Both the position numbers and the translations under genes were made by a program. DNA of 64,000 nt, taken from contig OY969793.1 of assembly GCA_963703145.1 (NCBI GenBank), positions 4,030,001 to 4,094,000 of the forward strand, read 5' to 3'. Position 1 is the first letter of the stretch, and the number at the start of each line of letters is the position of its first letter. The notes below the pieces were generated by a model that saw nothing but the letters and a program-made list of their open reading frames with translations, made no database searches and was not told the origin of the DNA. Below are positions 37,031 to 46,035 of this stretch, in pieces. The stretch comes from Bog-756 sp963703145 (GTDB lineage: Bacteria > Actinomycetota > Acidimicrobiia > Acidimicrobiales > RAAP-2).

Positions 37031-38070
37031 GGCCGGTCTCCGGGGTCGAATGGAGGAGGGGGCCCGATGGGGGTGGTCGCGACCTGGCCGGGGACGGCAG
37101 GCTGGGCGTTCCCTTCGGCTCCGGGCACGGCGGCATCGAAGCCGTGGGTCAGGCTGAGGAAGACGTCCTCCAGGCTGCCGCGTTCGTAGGCCAGCTCGTA
37201 GAGGATGATCTGGTGCTGGGCCGCAAGGGGGCCGAACCACTCCGGCGTGGCCCCGTCGATGATGATGGTGTCAGGGGACACCGGACGGAACGCGACGGGG
37301 ATGGCGTTGAGCACCGCGACCAGCCGTCCCAGCTCGGGAGAGCGGATCCGAAGCCCGGTCCGGGTCCCGGCCCGGCTGGCCAGTTCGGCCAGGGTGGTCT
37401 GCATCACCAGGCGGCCGTGGGAGACGATGACCACGTCGTCGACGGTCTCTTCCATCTCGGACAGGAGGTGCGAGGAGACCAGCACGGCGTGACCGATGGA
37501 GGCTTGGTGGCGGATGAAGGTGCGAAGCCACTGGATGCCCTGGGGGTCGAGCCCGTTGGAGGGCTCGTCGAGGATCAGGATCTCGGGGTCGCCGAGCAGG
37601 GCGGTGGCCAACTGCAGTCGCTGGCGCATGCCCAGCGAGAACTTCCCCACCCGCCGTCGGGCCACCTCGGTCAGGCCCACCTGGGCCAGTGTCTCGTCGA
37701 CCCGGGTGAGCGGGATGCCGGCCCCCATGGCCACGGCCTTCAGATGGTCCTCGGCCCGACGCGACGGATGGAAGCTGGTGGCCTCGAGCACCGCGCCGAC
37801 ATGGTGGATGGGGTGGTCGAGCTCGACGTAGCGACGGCCACCGAAGGTGGCCGTGCCCGAGCTGACCGACACCAGCCCCAGCAGCATCCGCAAGGTGGTG
37901 GTCTTGCCCGAGCCGTTGGGTCCGAGGAAGCCGGTGACCCGTCCCGCCTCGACTTCGAAGGTGAGGTCGTTGACGGCCGCCACCTTCCCGAAGTGCTTCG
38001 ACAGACCGCGTACTTCGATCGCCGAGGGCATCCCAGACGGTAGCTCGCTGCGCTCACCGTTCCCGGTCAT
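37027..38070 (-). CDS. ABC transporter ATP-binding protein
   Basis: A 347-residue ATPase. Walker A is GPNGSGKTT (about 44-52), the signature is KFSLGMRQRLQLA, Walker B is ILILDEPSNGLDP, and the switch histidine is in VLVSSHLLSEME. The C-terminal 100 residues form the regulatory extension common in ABC-2 export systems of antibiotic or lantibiotic self-resistance type. Located between the TetR gene (45-base spacer upstream) and the permease (4-base overlap); the three form an operon. Confidence 0.92.
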   Translation of the reverse strand: MTGNGERSELPSGMPSAIEVRGLSKHFGKVAAVNDLTFEVEAGRVTGFLGPNGSGKTTTLRMLLGLVSVSSGTATFGGRRYVELDHPIHHVGAVLEATSFHPSRRAEDHLKAVAMGAGIPLTRVDETLAQVGLTEVARRRVGKFSLGMRQRLQLATALLGDPEILILDEPSNGLDPQGIQWLRTFIRHQASIGHAVLVSSHLLSEMEETVDDVVIVSHGRLVMQTTLAELASRAGTRTGLRIRSPELGRLVAVLNAIPVAFRPVSPDTIIIDGATPEWFGPLAAQHQIILYELAYERGSLEDVFLSLTHGFDAAVPGAEGNAQPAVPGQVATTPIGPPPPFDPGDRP

Positions 38071-38115
38071 ACCGTCTCCTGGGCGGGCCGGTCCCGATGC
38101 GGTGCCCGCCTGGGG

Positions 38116-38718
38116 TTACACCTCGGCGTAGATATCGGCGGGAAGTAGCAGCCCGATGGCCACCACCAGCTCGTCGTGGACGCGGACCATGTTGGACCAC
38201 CCGTTGACCCAGCCAACCAGGGCGGAGTACCAGACGTGCCCGAGGATCCGGGCCCGGTCGCTCAGGTCCTGGGGGTGGGGATCCCCGATGGCTCGGGTGA
38301 TGATCCCCTCCATCAGCACTGAGACCTGCTGTTGACACTCGATGGCCGCCGGGTCCGGTGACGCCAGCGCGGTGAACACCGCACCGACCAGTTGGGGTTG
38401 GCGACCCATGGCCCGCAGCGCCCGGTCTAAGGCATCGATCACCCGCTCGGCCGCGGTCGTCCCTTGGGCGGGGTGCTGGGCCAGCCGGGCGTCGAGCTGC
38501 TCCACCCAGTGGACCAGGGCCGCGGCCAACAGGTGGTCCTTGCTGGTGAAATACCGGTAGACGGTTCCCATGGCCACGTCGGCCCGGGCCGCCACGTCGC
38601 GCATCTGAACGGCCTCGTAGCCGCCGTCGAGCGCCAGAGACATGGCGGCGTCCACCACCCGCTGACGCCTGGCCTGCTGGGCACGGGTCAAGGTCCGTGG
38701 CACCGGACGGGTGGACAT
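38116..38718 (-). CDS. TetR family transcriptional regulator
   Basis: A 200-residue repressor with the N-terminal helix-turn-helix VVDAAMSLALDGGYEAVQMRDVAARADVAMGTVYRYF (split here as AMSLALDGGYEAVQMRDVA and ADVAMGTVYRYF, about 22-55). The C-terminal part is an all-helical ligand domain. As first gene of the TetR-ABC ATPase-permease operon it probably controls that exporter and itself. It is divergent from a second TetR gene, with a 113-base spacer that may hold operators for both. Confidence 0.9.
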   Translation of the reverse strand: MSTRPVPRTLTRAQQARRQRVVDAAMSLALDGGYEAVQMRDVAARADVAMGTVYRYFTSKDHLLAAALVHWVEQLDARLAQHPAQGTTAAERVIDALDRALRAMGRQPQLVGAVFTALASPDPAAIECQQQVSVLMEGIITRAIGDPHPQDLSDRARILGHVWYSALVGWVNGWSNMVRVHDELVVAIGLLLPADIYAEV

Positions 38719-38831
38719 GAGCGATTACCCTACTCGCCAGCGCTTTTGCCGCCCGGTCCGGGGCGGCCGACCGGGCCCGCCAGACCACCGGCCCCGTCCC
38801 GGCCGGCCAGCCGTCGGTACGATGTTCGCCC

Positions 38832-39629
38832 ATGGCCCTGTCCGACGATCCGGAGATGATCGCCACCACCGACGGCCGGGTCCCCGGTCGGCGGGGCCGG
38901 GCCACCCGCCAGCGGCTCCTCGAGTGCACGGCCGGGCTCCTGGTCGCCACCCCGTGGCGGTCCATCAAGGTCATCGACATCGCCCGCCAGGCCGGAACCT
39001 CGCCCGCCACCTTCTACCAGTACTTCGAGAACGTGGAGGCGGCCATCACCGTCCTGGCCGAGGAACTGGTCGAGGGGGCCGGCGTCCTGGCCGCTCTGGT
39101 GGATGGCGACTGGTCTGACGTGGCCAGCTGGGACACCGCCGTGGCAGTGGTCGAGGGCTTCATGGACTACTGGGAGCGCAACCGGGCCGTGTTCCGGGTG
39201 GTCGAGCTGACCACCGTCGAGGGAGACCTGAGGTTCCAGGGGCTCCGGGTACGCGCCCTCAACGCCGTCACCGTCACCCTGGCCCGGGTGATCGCCACCA
39301 CCGCTGACGCGTCGGGCTCGCCGGCCGGGGCCGATCCGATGGCCGCTGCCGGCACGCTCATCGCCATGTTGGCCCAGGTGGCGGGCCACCGCTACGGGTT
39401 CGAGTTCTGGGGCATCCGGACCGCCTCGCTGGTGGACAGCCAGGCCCGCCTGCTCCACTGGTCGGTGACCGGTCGACCGGCACCGTCGGGCGTGAGTGTG
39501 CCGGGATCCCAGGGGCCGCCGCCGCGGACCGGTCCGGTGGTGGGCGGCGGGGCGGCATCGGCCCGGACGGCCGAGCTGAAGGCGGCCACGGCCAAGGCCC
39601 GGGGCCCCAAGCCCCGACCGGGAAGCTGA
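38832..39629 (+). CDS. TetR family transcriptional regulator
   Basis: A 265-residue TetR protein, longer than usual because of a Pro/Ala/Lys-rich C-terminal tail of about 45 residues. The DNA-binding part contains RQRLLECTAGLLVATPW and VIDIARQAGTSPATFYQYF (about 20-65). Members with this opening in mycobacteria often regulate lipid catabolism. It is the closest plus-strand regulator to the catabolic genes that share the CTGAC-N5-GTCAG palindrome, so it is one candidate to bind that site; this is inference. Confidence 0.85.
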   Translation: MALSDDPEMIATTDGRVPGRRGRATRQRLLECTAGLLVATPWRSIKVIDIARQAGTSPATFYQYFENVEAAITVLAEELVEGAGVLAALVDGDWSDVASWDTAVAVVEGFMDYWERNRAVFRVVELTTVEGDLRFQGLRVRALNAVTVTLARVIATTADASGSPAGADPMAAAGTLIAMLAQVAGHRYGFEFWGIRTASLVDSQARLLHWSVTGRPAPSGVSVPGSQGPPPRTGPVVGGGAASARTAELKAATAKARGPKPRPGS

Positions 39630-39646
39630 GCCGCTCGCTCGCCTCG

Positions 39647-40645
39647 TTAGCGCAGCGCCACCGGGTTGACGGGTGACCCGAGGGCGTTGGTAAACGGGAG
39701 CGGCGTGGCGTCCAAGAGGAATCCGTAGCGACCATCGGCGGCGCAGGCGTCGGCCAGCTCGTCGAGGAACCAGTTCTGGCCCTGGGTCATCCCCATCTCC
39801 ACCAGATGGAGGAGATGGACCGGCAGGTAGAGGTCCGGGTCCTCGCAGGGATAGACCTCGAGCACCATGGTGTCCGTCGCCACGGCCGCGACGTCCAGGC
39901 GCTGGAACCATTCAGCAGTGGCCATGGTCAACCCGGGGGTGGGCCAGGTGTAGGCGATCAGGTCGCGGCGGGGCTCTGCGCCCCCGAGGCCGGGCCGGCC
40001 TGGGAGCGCCAGGTGGACGCTCTGACCGGTGCGCACCAGCACCACGTCGCCGGGCTCGACGGCGATGTTGCCGAAGGCGCAGGCCTCGTCCAGGTCGTCG
40101 GGCGTGATCGGGTAGCCGGGTTCGAGCAGCTCACGTCCCTTGGCCCGCGGGAGGTCGAGCAGCACGCCGCGCGACACCAGCGTTCCGACCAGGTGGATGC
40201 CGAGTTTGGTGGCGCCGGCCTCGGTGATCGACGAGGCCGGGTAGCCGTTGTAGAGCCGCCCGCCGTCGGGCCCGGCGCCGTAGGACGCGTGGGCGAGCCC
40301 GTCCCAGTGGGTGGCGCACTGGAGGGCCATGGTCACCACGTCCTCGGACGAGGCGATCCACTCGGGATCGGGGCTCAACGGCCCGTTGACGCTGATCATG
40401 GTCCGCTCCGGGTTGATCCGTCCGGGGACGAAGCCCCTCTGGATGCCCTCGGCGGCCGAGAGCGGTAGGCCGAGGGCGAACGCCGCCCCGTCGACCACCG
40501 AGGAAACCCCTCGTAAACGGGAGTTCTCATCGATGAGGTTGAGCGTGCCGAGCTGGTCGTGTGGGCCCCAGCGGCCCCAGTTCGAGACGCGGTCGGCCAT
40601 CTCGGTGAACGACGAGGGAATGGAGGGCGGGACGGGGACCGGCAT
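39647..40645 (-). CDS. Cyclase family protein (kynurenine formamidase-like hydrolase)
   Basis: A 332-residue metal-dependent hydrolase of the cyclase/KynB fold. The metal motif appears as QCATHWDGLAHASY (about 110-123), matching HxGTHxDxxxH with Cys-Ala for the usual first residues. 'GVLLDLPRAKG' and 'EPGDVVLVRTGQ' are typical of the family's actinobacterial branch. Substrate unknown. ATG 40645 gives the normal start; a TACAAC element at short distance upstream on the minus strand suggests a leaderless transcript. Converges with the TetR gene at 39629. Confidence 0.82.
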   Translation of the reverse strand: MPVPVPPSIPSSFTEMADRVSNWGRWGPHDQLGTLNLIDENSRLRGVSSVVDGAAFALGLPLSAAEGIQRGFVPGRINPERTMISVNGPLSPDPEWIASSEDVVTMALQCATHWDGLAHASYGAGPDGGRLYNGYPASSITEAGATKLGIHLVGTLVSRGVLLDLPRAKGRELLEPGYPITPDDLDEACAFGNIAVEPGDVVLVRTGQSVHLALPGRPGLGGAEPRRDLIAYTWPTPGLTMATAEWFQRLDVAAVATDTMVLEVYPCEDPDLYLPVHLLHLVEMGMTQGQNWFLDELADACAADGRYGFLLDATPLPFTNALGSPVNPVALR

Positions 40646-40772
40646 CGGACTGTTGTAGCCCAACCGGGCAACAGTTTCCGGCGTTTCGTGCCGATAGTTC
40701 CTCTGAGAGGTCTCCGGCCGCAGCGCCGCGGACACGGGCAGTGACGCAGGGCGTCCAACGTACGAGGGAACG

Positions 40773-42351
40773 ATGCACGTGCACCATGATCGAAGCAGCC
40801 TTCGCGTGAGGCTGGCCGCACCGGCCACCGACGCCTCGGCAGGACGGAGCGCCCGTCCGGGCCGCAACGCCCGGCTGGTCGCTGCCGCGCTGGCCGTCGT
40901 GGCCCTCGTGGCCGGGGCGGTCACCGCCGTGGCGGCCGGCGGCGAAGGACGCGGCCTCGGCCGCCTCGGCTCCGAGCAGCGTGGCCGGGGTCCAGGCGCT
41001 CTACGCCCAGGATCTGACGGCCCGGATCAACGCCGAGCGGGGGGCCAGGAATTCCGCCGCCGCACCGATCCCACAGCTCACCGTGGACCCCGGGCTCCAG
41101 GCCTACGCCCAGGCCTGGTCGGCCCACATCGCCGCCGCCGGCGTGGTGGCCGACCCCAGCCTCCCGCCGTGCACCAGTGCCTCCACTCAGGTGTGCGCAC
41201 TGGCCGCCAACTCCGGCAACACCGGCTACGGCTACTGGCCCGGAGACGGCTCGGACGGGATGGACAACGCCTACATGGCCTCGGCCTGGCACCGCCAGAA
41301 CGAACTCGGCGCCGCCTATACCTCGGTCGGGGTGGGCGTGACCTGCAGCGCCAACCAGGCCTGGACCGTCGAGGTCTTCGGCTACGCCTACAACGACTAC
41401 CCGTCAGCCAACGCCCGTCGGGCGGCTCAGAACAATCTGGCCGGCCAGCCGGTGGCGCCGAACCCCCTGGTGGCCGGCACGCAGACCGGCGACCCGGTCT
41501 ACTGCCCGGGCCAGACCGTGGGGCCCGGGCACCTGCTCACCGCCACCGGTGGCCAGTTCGCCTATCCCTTCCAGGTGCCCGGCGTTCCCGGTGAGCCCAA
41601 CGGCGCGGCACTGTCCCCGGCCGTGGGGATCGCCGCCACACCAGGCGGCAACGGCTACTGGGTGGCTCGTGCCGACGGGAGCGTCAAGGCCCACGGCAAC
41701 GCCGTCGACTATGGGTCCATGGCCGGACGGCCCCTCACCGCCCCGGTCACCCACGTGGTGGGCACGCCCACCGGCCGGGGCTATTGGCTAGTCGCCGCGG
41801 ACGGCGGCATCTTCAGCTTCGGCGACGCCCGGTTCTACGGATCGATGGGCGGCAAGCACCTGAACGCGCCGGTTGTCGACCTGGCGCCGACCGCTGACGG
41901 CGGCGGCTACTGGCTGGTGGCCAGCGACGGTGGCATCTTTGCCTTCGGCGACGCCCGGTTCCGCGGGTCGATGGGAGGCCATCGCCTCAACGCGCCGGTG
42001 GTGGCCATGGCCCCGGACCCGGCCACCGGCGGCTACTGGCTGGTGGCCAGCGACGGCGGGGTGTTCGCCTTCGGCGCGCCGTTCCGGGGCTCCACCGGTG
42101 GCCAGCACCTCAACCAGCCTGTCGACGGGATGTCGGTCAGCCCCAACGGCGCCGGCTACTGGTTCGTCTCCGACGACGGAGGGATCTTCGCCTTCGGCAA
42201 CGCGCAGTTCCGGGGGAGCACCGGCGGCATGCGGCTGAATGCGCCGGTCGTCGGCATGGCCACCGATTCGGCCACCGGCGGCTACTGGCTGGTGGGCAGC
42301 GACGGCGGCATCTTCACCTTCGGCGGGGCCCCGTTCTTCGGCGCCGGCTGA
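40773..42351 (+). pseudogene. Secreted CAP-domain protein with six C-terminal repeats, single-base frameshift
   Basis: ATG 40773 begins an N-terminus with a signal-type helix (LVAAALAVVALVAGAVTAVAA, in two parts); the frame then changes near 40938-40950, and the rest is read continuously to 42351. With one base removed the junction becomes AVAA-AKDAASAASAPSSVAGVQALYAQDL. The next 140 residues are a CAP (SCP/PR-1) domain: LTARINAERGAR, LQAYAQAWSAHIA, MASAWHRQNELG and GVGVTCSANQAWTVEVFGYAY. The C-terminal 240 residues are six repeats of about 42 residues of the GYWLVASDGGIFAFGDA type, probably a beta-propeller. The protein is probably exported and cell-surface associated. If 40981 were the real start it would have no export signal. 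Confidence 0.75.
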
Positions 42352-42384
42352 CCGACCCAGTCGCCCGGCCGGGTGGGGCGCGTC

Positions 42385-43854
42385 CTATCCAGCCCAGATG
42401 ATCGACTGCAACTCGGAGTATGCCTCGAGGCTGTAGTCGCCACCGTCGCGTCCGATCCCGCTCATCTTGAAGCCTCCAAAGGGCGCATCCATGTTGCGCT
42501 GGGCGGTATTGATGCCGACGTGGCCGGCCCGGAGGCGCTTGGCCACCCGGAACGCCCGCGCCGTGTCCCCGGAGAACACGTAGTCGTAGAGGCCGAACTC
42601 GGAGTCGTTGGCGATGGCGATGCCCTCGTCCTCGTCGTCGAAGGGGATGGCCACCACCACCGGCCCGAAGATCTCCTCGCGGGCCACGGTGATCTGGTTG
42701 GTCCCGGTGATGAGGGTGGGCTCGACGTAGTAGCCGGAGTCGAGGCCACCGGGGCGTCCACCCCCCACCACGACCTCACCCTGTTGGCGACCGGTCTCGA
42801 TGTGGTCGAGGACCCGCTGGCGCTGGGCGGCGGAGATGAGCGGCCCGACCACGGTCTCCTTCTCGGTCGGGTCGCCGACCTTGAGGTACCCGGCGAACTG
42901 GGAGAGGCCAGCGACCACCTGGTCGAAGATGCTCCGGTGCACCACCGCCCGGGTGGGGGCGGTACAGATCTGGCCGGAATGGAAGGCCCAGGTCGAGCCG
43001 ATGGCGGTCACCACCGACTTGATGTCGGCATCCTCGAAGACGATGGCCGCGCCCTTGCCGCCGAGCTCCATCAGCATGCGCTTCATGGTGGGTGCACCGG
43101 CCGCGGCGATCCGCTGGCCCACCGCCGTCGATCCGGTGAACGACACCATGTCGACGTCGGGGGAGGTGGTCAGCAGCGAGGCCGGCTCGGGGTCGGCCGA
43201 GTTGATCAGGTTCACGACGCCGGGTGGGAACCCAACCTCTTCGAGGACCCGGGCCAGTTCCACGATGGCCAGCGGGTCCTGGGGCGCAGGCTTCATGATC
43301 ACCGTGTTGCCCATCGCCAGGGCAGGCGCCACCTTCCCGGCCATGTTGGTCAGCGGGAAGTTGTAGCTGGCGATGGCGGCCACGACGCCCACCGGCTGGC
43401 GATAGGCGAGGGCGCTGATCAGTCCGCCGGGGGCCAGCGGGGTCGCCGCCGTGGCGATGGGGGGCAGCATGGACTCCTGGACGTGGCGGAGGTCCCTCGA
43501 GAACCGGTCGAACCGGTCGGCGCACACCGGCACCTGCATCCGCGAGCCGACCGAGGCGGTGGCGCCCGTCTCGGCGATGACCAGGGGCACCAGTTCGTCG
43601 TTCTTGGCCCGGATGGCCGCCCCCGCGGCCTTGAGCAGGGCCAGGCGCTCCTCGACCGGGGTGGCCGCCCAGGCCGGGAAGGCGTCCCGGGCGGCGGCGG
43701 CGGCCTCTTCGGCGTCACCCACCGACGCGTTGGGGGCCTGGCCGACGGGTTGCTCGGTGGCCGGGTTGATGACCTCGTAGGTGCCGTTGCCGGCGTCTAC
43801 CCACTTGCCCCCGATGAACAGCTGGGTCTCGTCCTTGGTGACCGTTGCTCCCAT
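42385..43854 (-). CDS. Aldehyde dehydrogenase (NAD-dependent)
   Basis: A 489-residue ALDH-superfamily enzyme that oxidises an aldehyde to the acid or CoA ester. The catalytic cysteine is in SGQICTAPTRA (about 297), the general base glutamate in MELGGKGA, and the cofactor motif FTGSTAVGQRI lies before it. The C-terminal half has EEIFGPVVVAIPF and PFGGFKMSGIGRDGG, as in betaine/vanillin-type ALDHs; the substrate is not clear. A ribosome binding site (AAAGGGG) precedes ATG 43854. The promoter region contains the CTGAC-GGTTC-GTCAG palindrome. Confidence 0.9.
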   Translation of the reverse strand: MGATVTKDETQLFIGGKWVDAGNGTYEVINPATEQPVGQAPNASVGDAEEAAAAARDAFPAWAATPVEERLALLKAAGAAIRAKNDELVPLVIAETGATASVGSRMQVPVCADRFDRFSRDLRHVQESMLPPIATAATPLAPGGLISALAYRQPVGVVAAIASYNFPLTNMAGKVAPALAMGNTVIMKPAPQDPLAIVELARVLEEVGFPPGVVNLINSADPEPASLLTTSPDVDMVSFTGSTAVGQRIAAAGAPTMKRMLMELGGKGAAIVFEDADIKSVVTAIGSTWAFHSGQICTAPTRAVVHRSIFDQVVAGLSQFAGYLKVGDPTEKETVVGPLISAAQRQRVLDHIETGRQQGEVVVGGGRPGGLDSGYYVEPTLITGTNQITVAREEIFGPVVVAIPFDDEDEGIAIANDSEFGLYDYVFSGDTARAFRVAKRLRAGHVGINTAQRNMDAPFGGFKMSGIGRDGGDYSLEAYSELQSIIWAG

Positions 43855-43877
43855 TGAATGGGTCCCCTTTCGCGCTC

Positions 43878-43897
43878 GGGGATCACCTTGGATCCCC
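43878..43897 (-). other. 7-bp hairpin in the aldehyde dehydrogenase leader
   Basis: GGGGATC (43878-43884) and GATCCCC (43891-43897) are exact inverted repeats with a 6-base loop. The hairpin lies between the palindrome/promoter at 43948-43969 and the ALDH start at 43854, so it is in the untranslated leader, close to but not covering the ribosome binding site. It could affect translation or mark the end of the upstream transcript. Confidence 0.45.
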
Positions 43898-43947
43898 GTC
43901 CGGCCGGTGCCGGCGGTGGTGTGTCCCCCGATGTCGCCGGGGAAGAT

Positions 43948-43969
43948 CTGACGGTTCGTCAGCAGTGTA
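43948..43969 (-). promoter_or_regulatory. Palindromic operator (site 1) with -10 element for aldehyde dehydrogenase
   Basis: CTGACGGTTCGTCAG at 43948-43962 is a perfect 5-bp inverted repeat with a 5-base spacer, the same arrangement found at three other promoters here. On the minus strand TACACT (43969-43964) lies just upstream of it, a good -10 for the aldehyde dehydrogenase gene, which places the palindrome at the expected transcription start, where a bound repressor would block polymerase. Confidence 0.6.
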
Positions 43970-43971
43970 GG

Positions 43972-45714
43972 TCAGGCGGTGGCGAGCGTCGGATCGACGG
44001 TGACCGTGTCGCGCCCCGACTTGAGCAGGCTCCCGGGGAGGGCCCCGGTGGGCTTGCCGTCGGCGATGGTCTCCACCCCGTTGACCAGAACCCGGACGAC
44101 GCCGATGGCATCGGCGATCAGCCGGGGGCTGCCGCCGGGCAGGTCGTGTACCAGCGTGGCGGGCTCCGAGCCCACCGTCTCGGGGTCGAAGACGAACAGG
44201 TCGGCCACCATCCCCTCGGCCACCCGGCCCCGGTCCTTCAGCCCGAACAGCTCGGCAGGGGCCTCGGTCATCAGCTGCACGGCACGCTCCAGGGGCACCA
44301 GCTTCCGCTTGCGCAGACAGTCGCCGAGGAACGACGTCGGGTAGTTCGAACCGCACATGCGGTCCAGGTGGGCCCCGGCATCCGAGCCACCCACCATGGC
44401 CCCGGGGTTGTCCCACACCTCAACGCGCGCCCGCCACGAGGCGTCGTCGCCGTCGGAGGCCTTGGGCCACAGGACGGTGCGAAGGTCGTCGGCGATGACC
44501 AGATCGAGCAGGGCGTCGAAGGGTGGCTTGCCCTGCTCCTCGGCGATCGAGCCCACGTCACGCCAGCTGTAGCCCTGGTTCTCCGGGGCGAAGGTGTCAC
44601 CGATGATGTAGTTGGCCCAGTGCGAGAGTCGACGGAAGACCCCGGCCGCTTCGGAGTGGGCCACCTCGTCGAGATGGGCGCGGACGGCGGGGTCACCCAG
44701 CTTCTCGATCCGCTCCTCGACGGGCAGGCCCATCACGTCACCCCATCCGGGGATGAGGAACAAGGCGCAGTGGGTTCGGAAGCTCATGTTCATGGGCACC
44801 AGGGTGGGCATGGTCAGGGCCACGATCCGCCCGCCCTCCTCGGCGGCCCGCAAGGACGCCTCGAGCTGCCGGGCCGTCTTGTCCGGGGTGCGCGAGTCGA
44901 TGGTCAACAGGTTCCAGTTGAGCGGGCGCCGGGCCGTGGTGGTCATGGCCACCATCAGGTCGATCTCCTCGTCGGTGAAGGTGTCGAGGCAGCCGTTGGT
45001 GATGTATTCGAGGGTGGTGCCGGGGTGGTCACGCACCACCTCGCAGAAGGCCAGCATCTCGCGCCGGTCGGCGTGGCGGGACGAGATGGGGTTGCCATCG
45101 CCGTCGGAGTGGGTCCGGGACTGCGATGACGAAAACCCGAGGCCCCCGGCCTCGATCGACTCGGCCAAGAGGCGCGTCATGGCGGCCAGCTCCTCATCGT
45201 TGGCCACATCGGCGGCCCGGTCGGAGCCCATCACCCACCGGCGGATGGCGCAGTGGCCCACCAGGAAGCCGGCGTTGACGCCCAGGTTGCCCTCGAGCTT
45301 GGCCAGGTAGTCACCGAAGCTGGTCCAGTCCCAGGGCAGACCGTTCTCGAGGGCCACCAGCGGCATGCCCTCGACCTTGGCCATCATCCGCCGGATGTAG
45401 TCGTGGTCCTGCTCCTTGATGGGTGCCAGGGTGAACCCGCAGTTCCCGCCGATGACCGTGGTCACCCCGTGGAGGTTGGAGGGGGACGCCGTGGGGTCCC
45501 AGAACAGCTGGGCGTCGTAGTGGGTGTGGGGGTCGATGATGCCCGGCGCCACCACCAGGCCCTCGGCGTCGAGCTCGGTGGACCCGGCTTCGTCCACATC
45601 GCCCACGGCCACGATCCGCCCGTCGCGGATCCCGACGTCGGCCCGGCGTCCCGGTGTGCCGGTCCCGTCGACGACCAGGCCGTTTCGGATCACATAGTCG
45701 AGCATGTTGGACAT
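43972..45714 (-). CDS. N-acyl-D-amino-acid deacylase-like amidohydrolase
   Basis: A 580-residue metal-dependent amidohydrolase of the D-aminoacylase/DAN family. The N-terminal small beta domain begins DYVIRNGLVVDGTGTPG; the metal-binding HxH is in IDPHTHYDAQLFWDP (about 66-80) and the bridging Cys-like position in IGGNCGFTLAPI. Later signatures include FSSSQSRTHSDG and SDAGAHLDRMCGSNYPT near 425-440. Actinobacterial homologs act on unknown amides or lactams. The gene is on the minus strand upstream of aldehyde dehydrogenase, with an operator-like palindrome in each promoter. Confidence 0.85.
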   Translation of the reverse strand: MSNMLDYVIRNGLVVDGTGTPGRRADVGIRDGRIVAVGDVDEAGSTELDAEGLVVAPGIIDPHTHYDAQLFWDPTASPSNLHGVTTVIGGNCGFTLAPIKEQDHDYIRRMMAKVEGMPLVALENGLPWDWTSFGDYLAKLEGNLGVNAGFLVGHCAIRRWVMGSDRAADVANDEELAAMTRLLAESIEAGGLGFSSSQSRTHSDGDGNPISSRHADRREMLAFCEVVRDHPGTTLEYITNGCLDTFTDEEIDLMVAMTTTARRPLNWNLLTIDSRTPDKTARQLEASLRAAEEGGRIVALTMPTLVPMNMSFRTHCALFLIPGWGDVMGLPVEERIEKLGDPAVRAHLDEVAHSEAAGVFRRLSHWANYIIGDTFAPENQGYSWRDVGSIAEEQGKPPFDALLDLVIADDLRTVLWPKASDGDDASWRARVEVWDNPGAMVGGSDAGAHLDRMCGSNYPTSFLGDCLRKRKLVPLERAVQLMTEAPAELFGLKDRGRVAEGMVADLFVFDPETVGSEPATLVHDLPGGSPRLIADAIGVVRVLVNGVETIADGKPTGALPGSLLKSGRDTVTVDPTLATA

Positions 45715-45770
45715 CCCTTCATGGACCTTGGGGCACCGTCCTGCCCACTTCGGATCGGTCTGGCCCCGCT

Positions 45771-45821
45771 CGGTCCGGTCGGTGTCGGTCCGGTCGGTGG
45801 GGGTCGGTGTGGGTCGGTGTG
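45771..45821. repeat. Short imperfect tandem repeats of GGTCGGTG/CGGTCCGGT type
   Basis: A run of near-repeats such as CGGTCCGGTCGGTGT and GGGTCGGTGT fills the leader between the amidohydrolase start (45714) and its operator-like palindrome (45825-45839). Copies are not exact and vary in length, which fits slippage-derived low-complexity DNA. No protein is encoded. Confidence 0.6.
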
Positions 45822-45824
45822 TAC

Positions 45825-45839
45825 CTGACAGACCGTCAG
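45825..45839 (-). promoter_or_regulatory. Palindromic operator (site 2) upstream of D-aminoacylase-like gene
   Basis: CTGACAGACCGTCAG is a perfect 5-bp inverted repeat; read on the minus strand it is CTGACGGTCTGTCAG, fitting the CTGAC-GGTNN-GTCAG consensus of the other sites. It lies 111 bases upstream of the amidohydrolase ATG at 45714. GTACAC directly after it on the minus strand may be part of the -10. Confidence 0.55.
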
Positions 45840-46035
45840 TTTACGGTCTCCCCGGCGACGCTGCTCAGGGAGCATGCTCCACGGGTCGAGAGGTGCCTGG
45901 CTCCGGCCCTCAGGACTGGGATCCGAGACCCGGGCGCCGGAGGACAGGAGCGGCATCGTTGCCGGGGGTCGATGGTAACTTCGTTCGATTCACCATTCCT
46001 GGTTCCAGAACCACCTGCTCCCTGCCAGCGTTCTC

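Noticed and set aside
45771..45821. GGTCGGTG repeats as a CRISPR, att site or origin
   Set aside because: Copies are short, imperfect and without spacers; no integrase, replication gene or tRNA is near.
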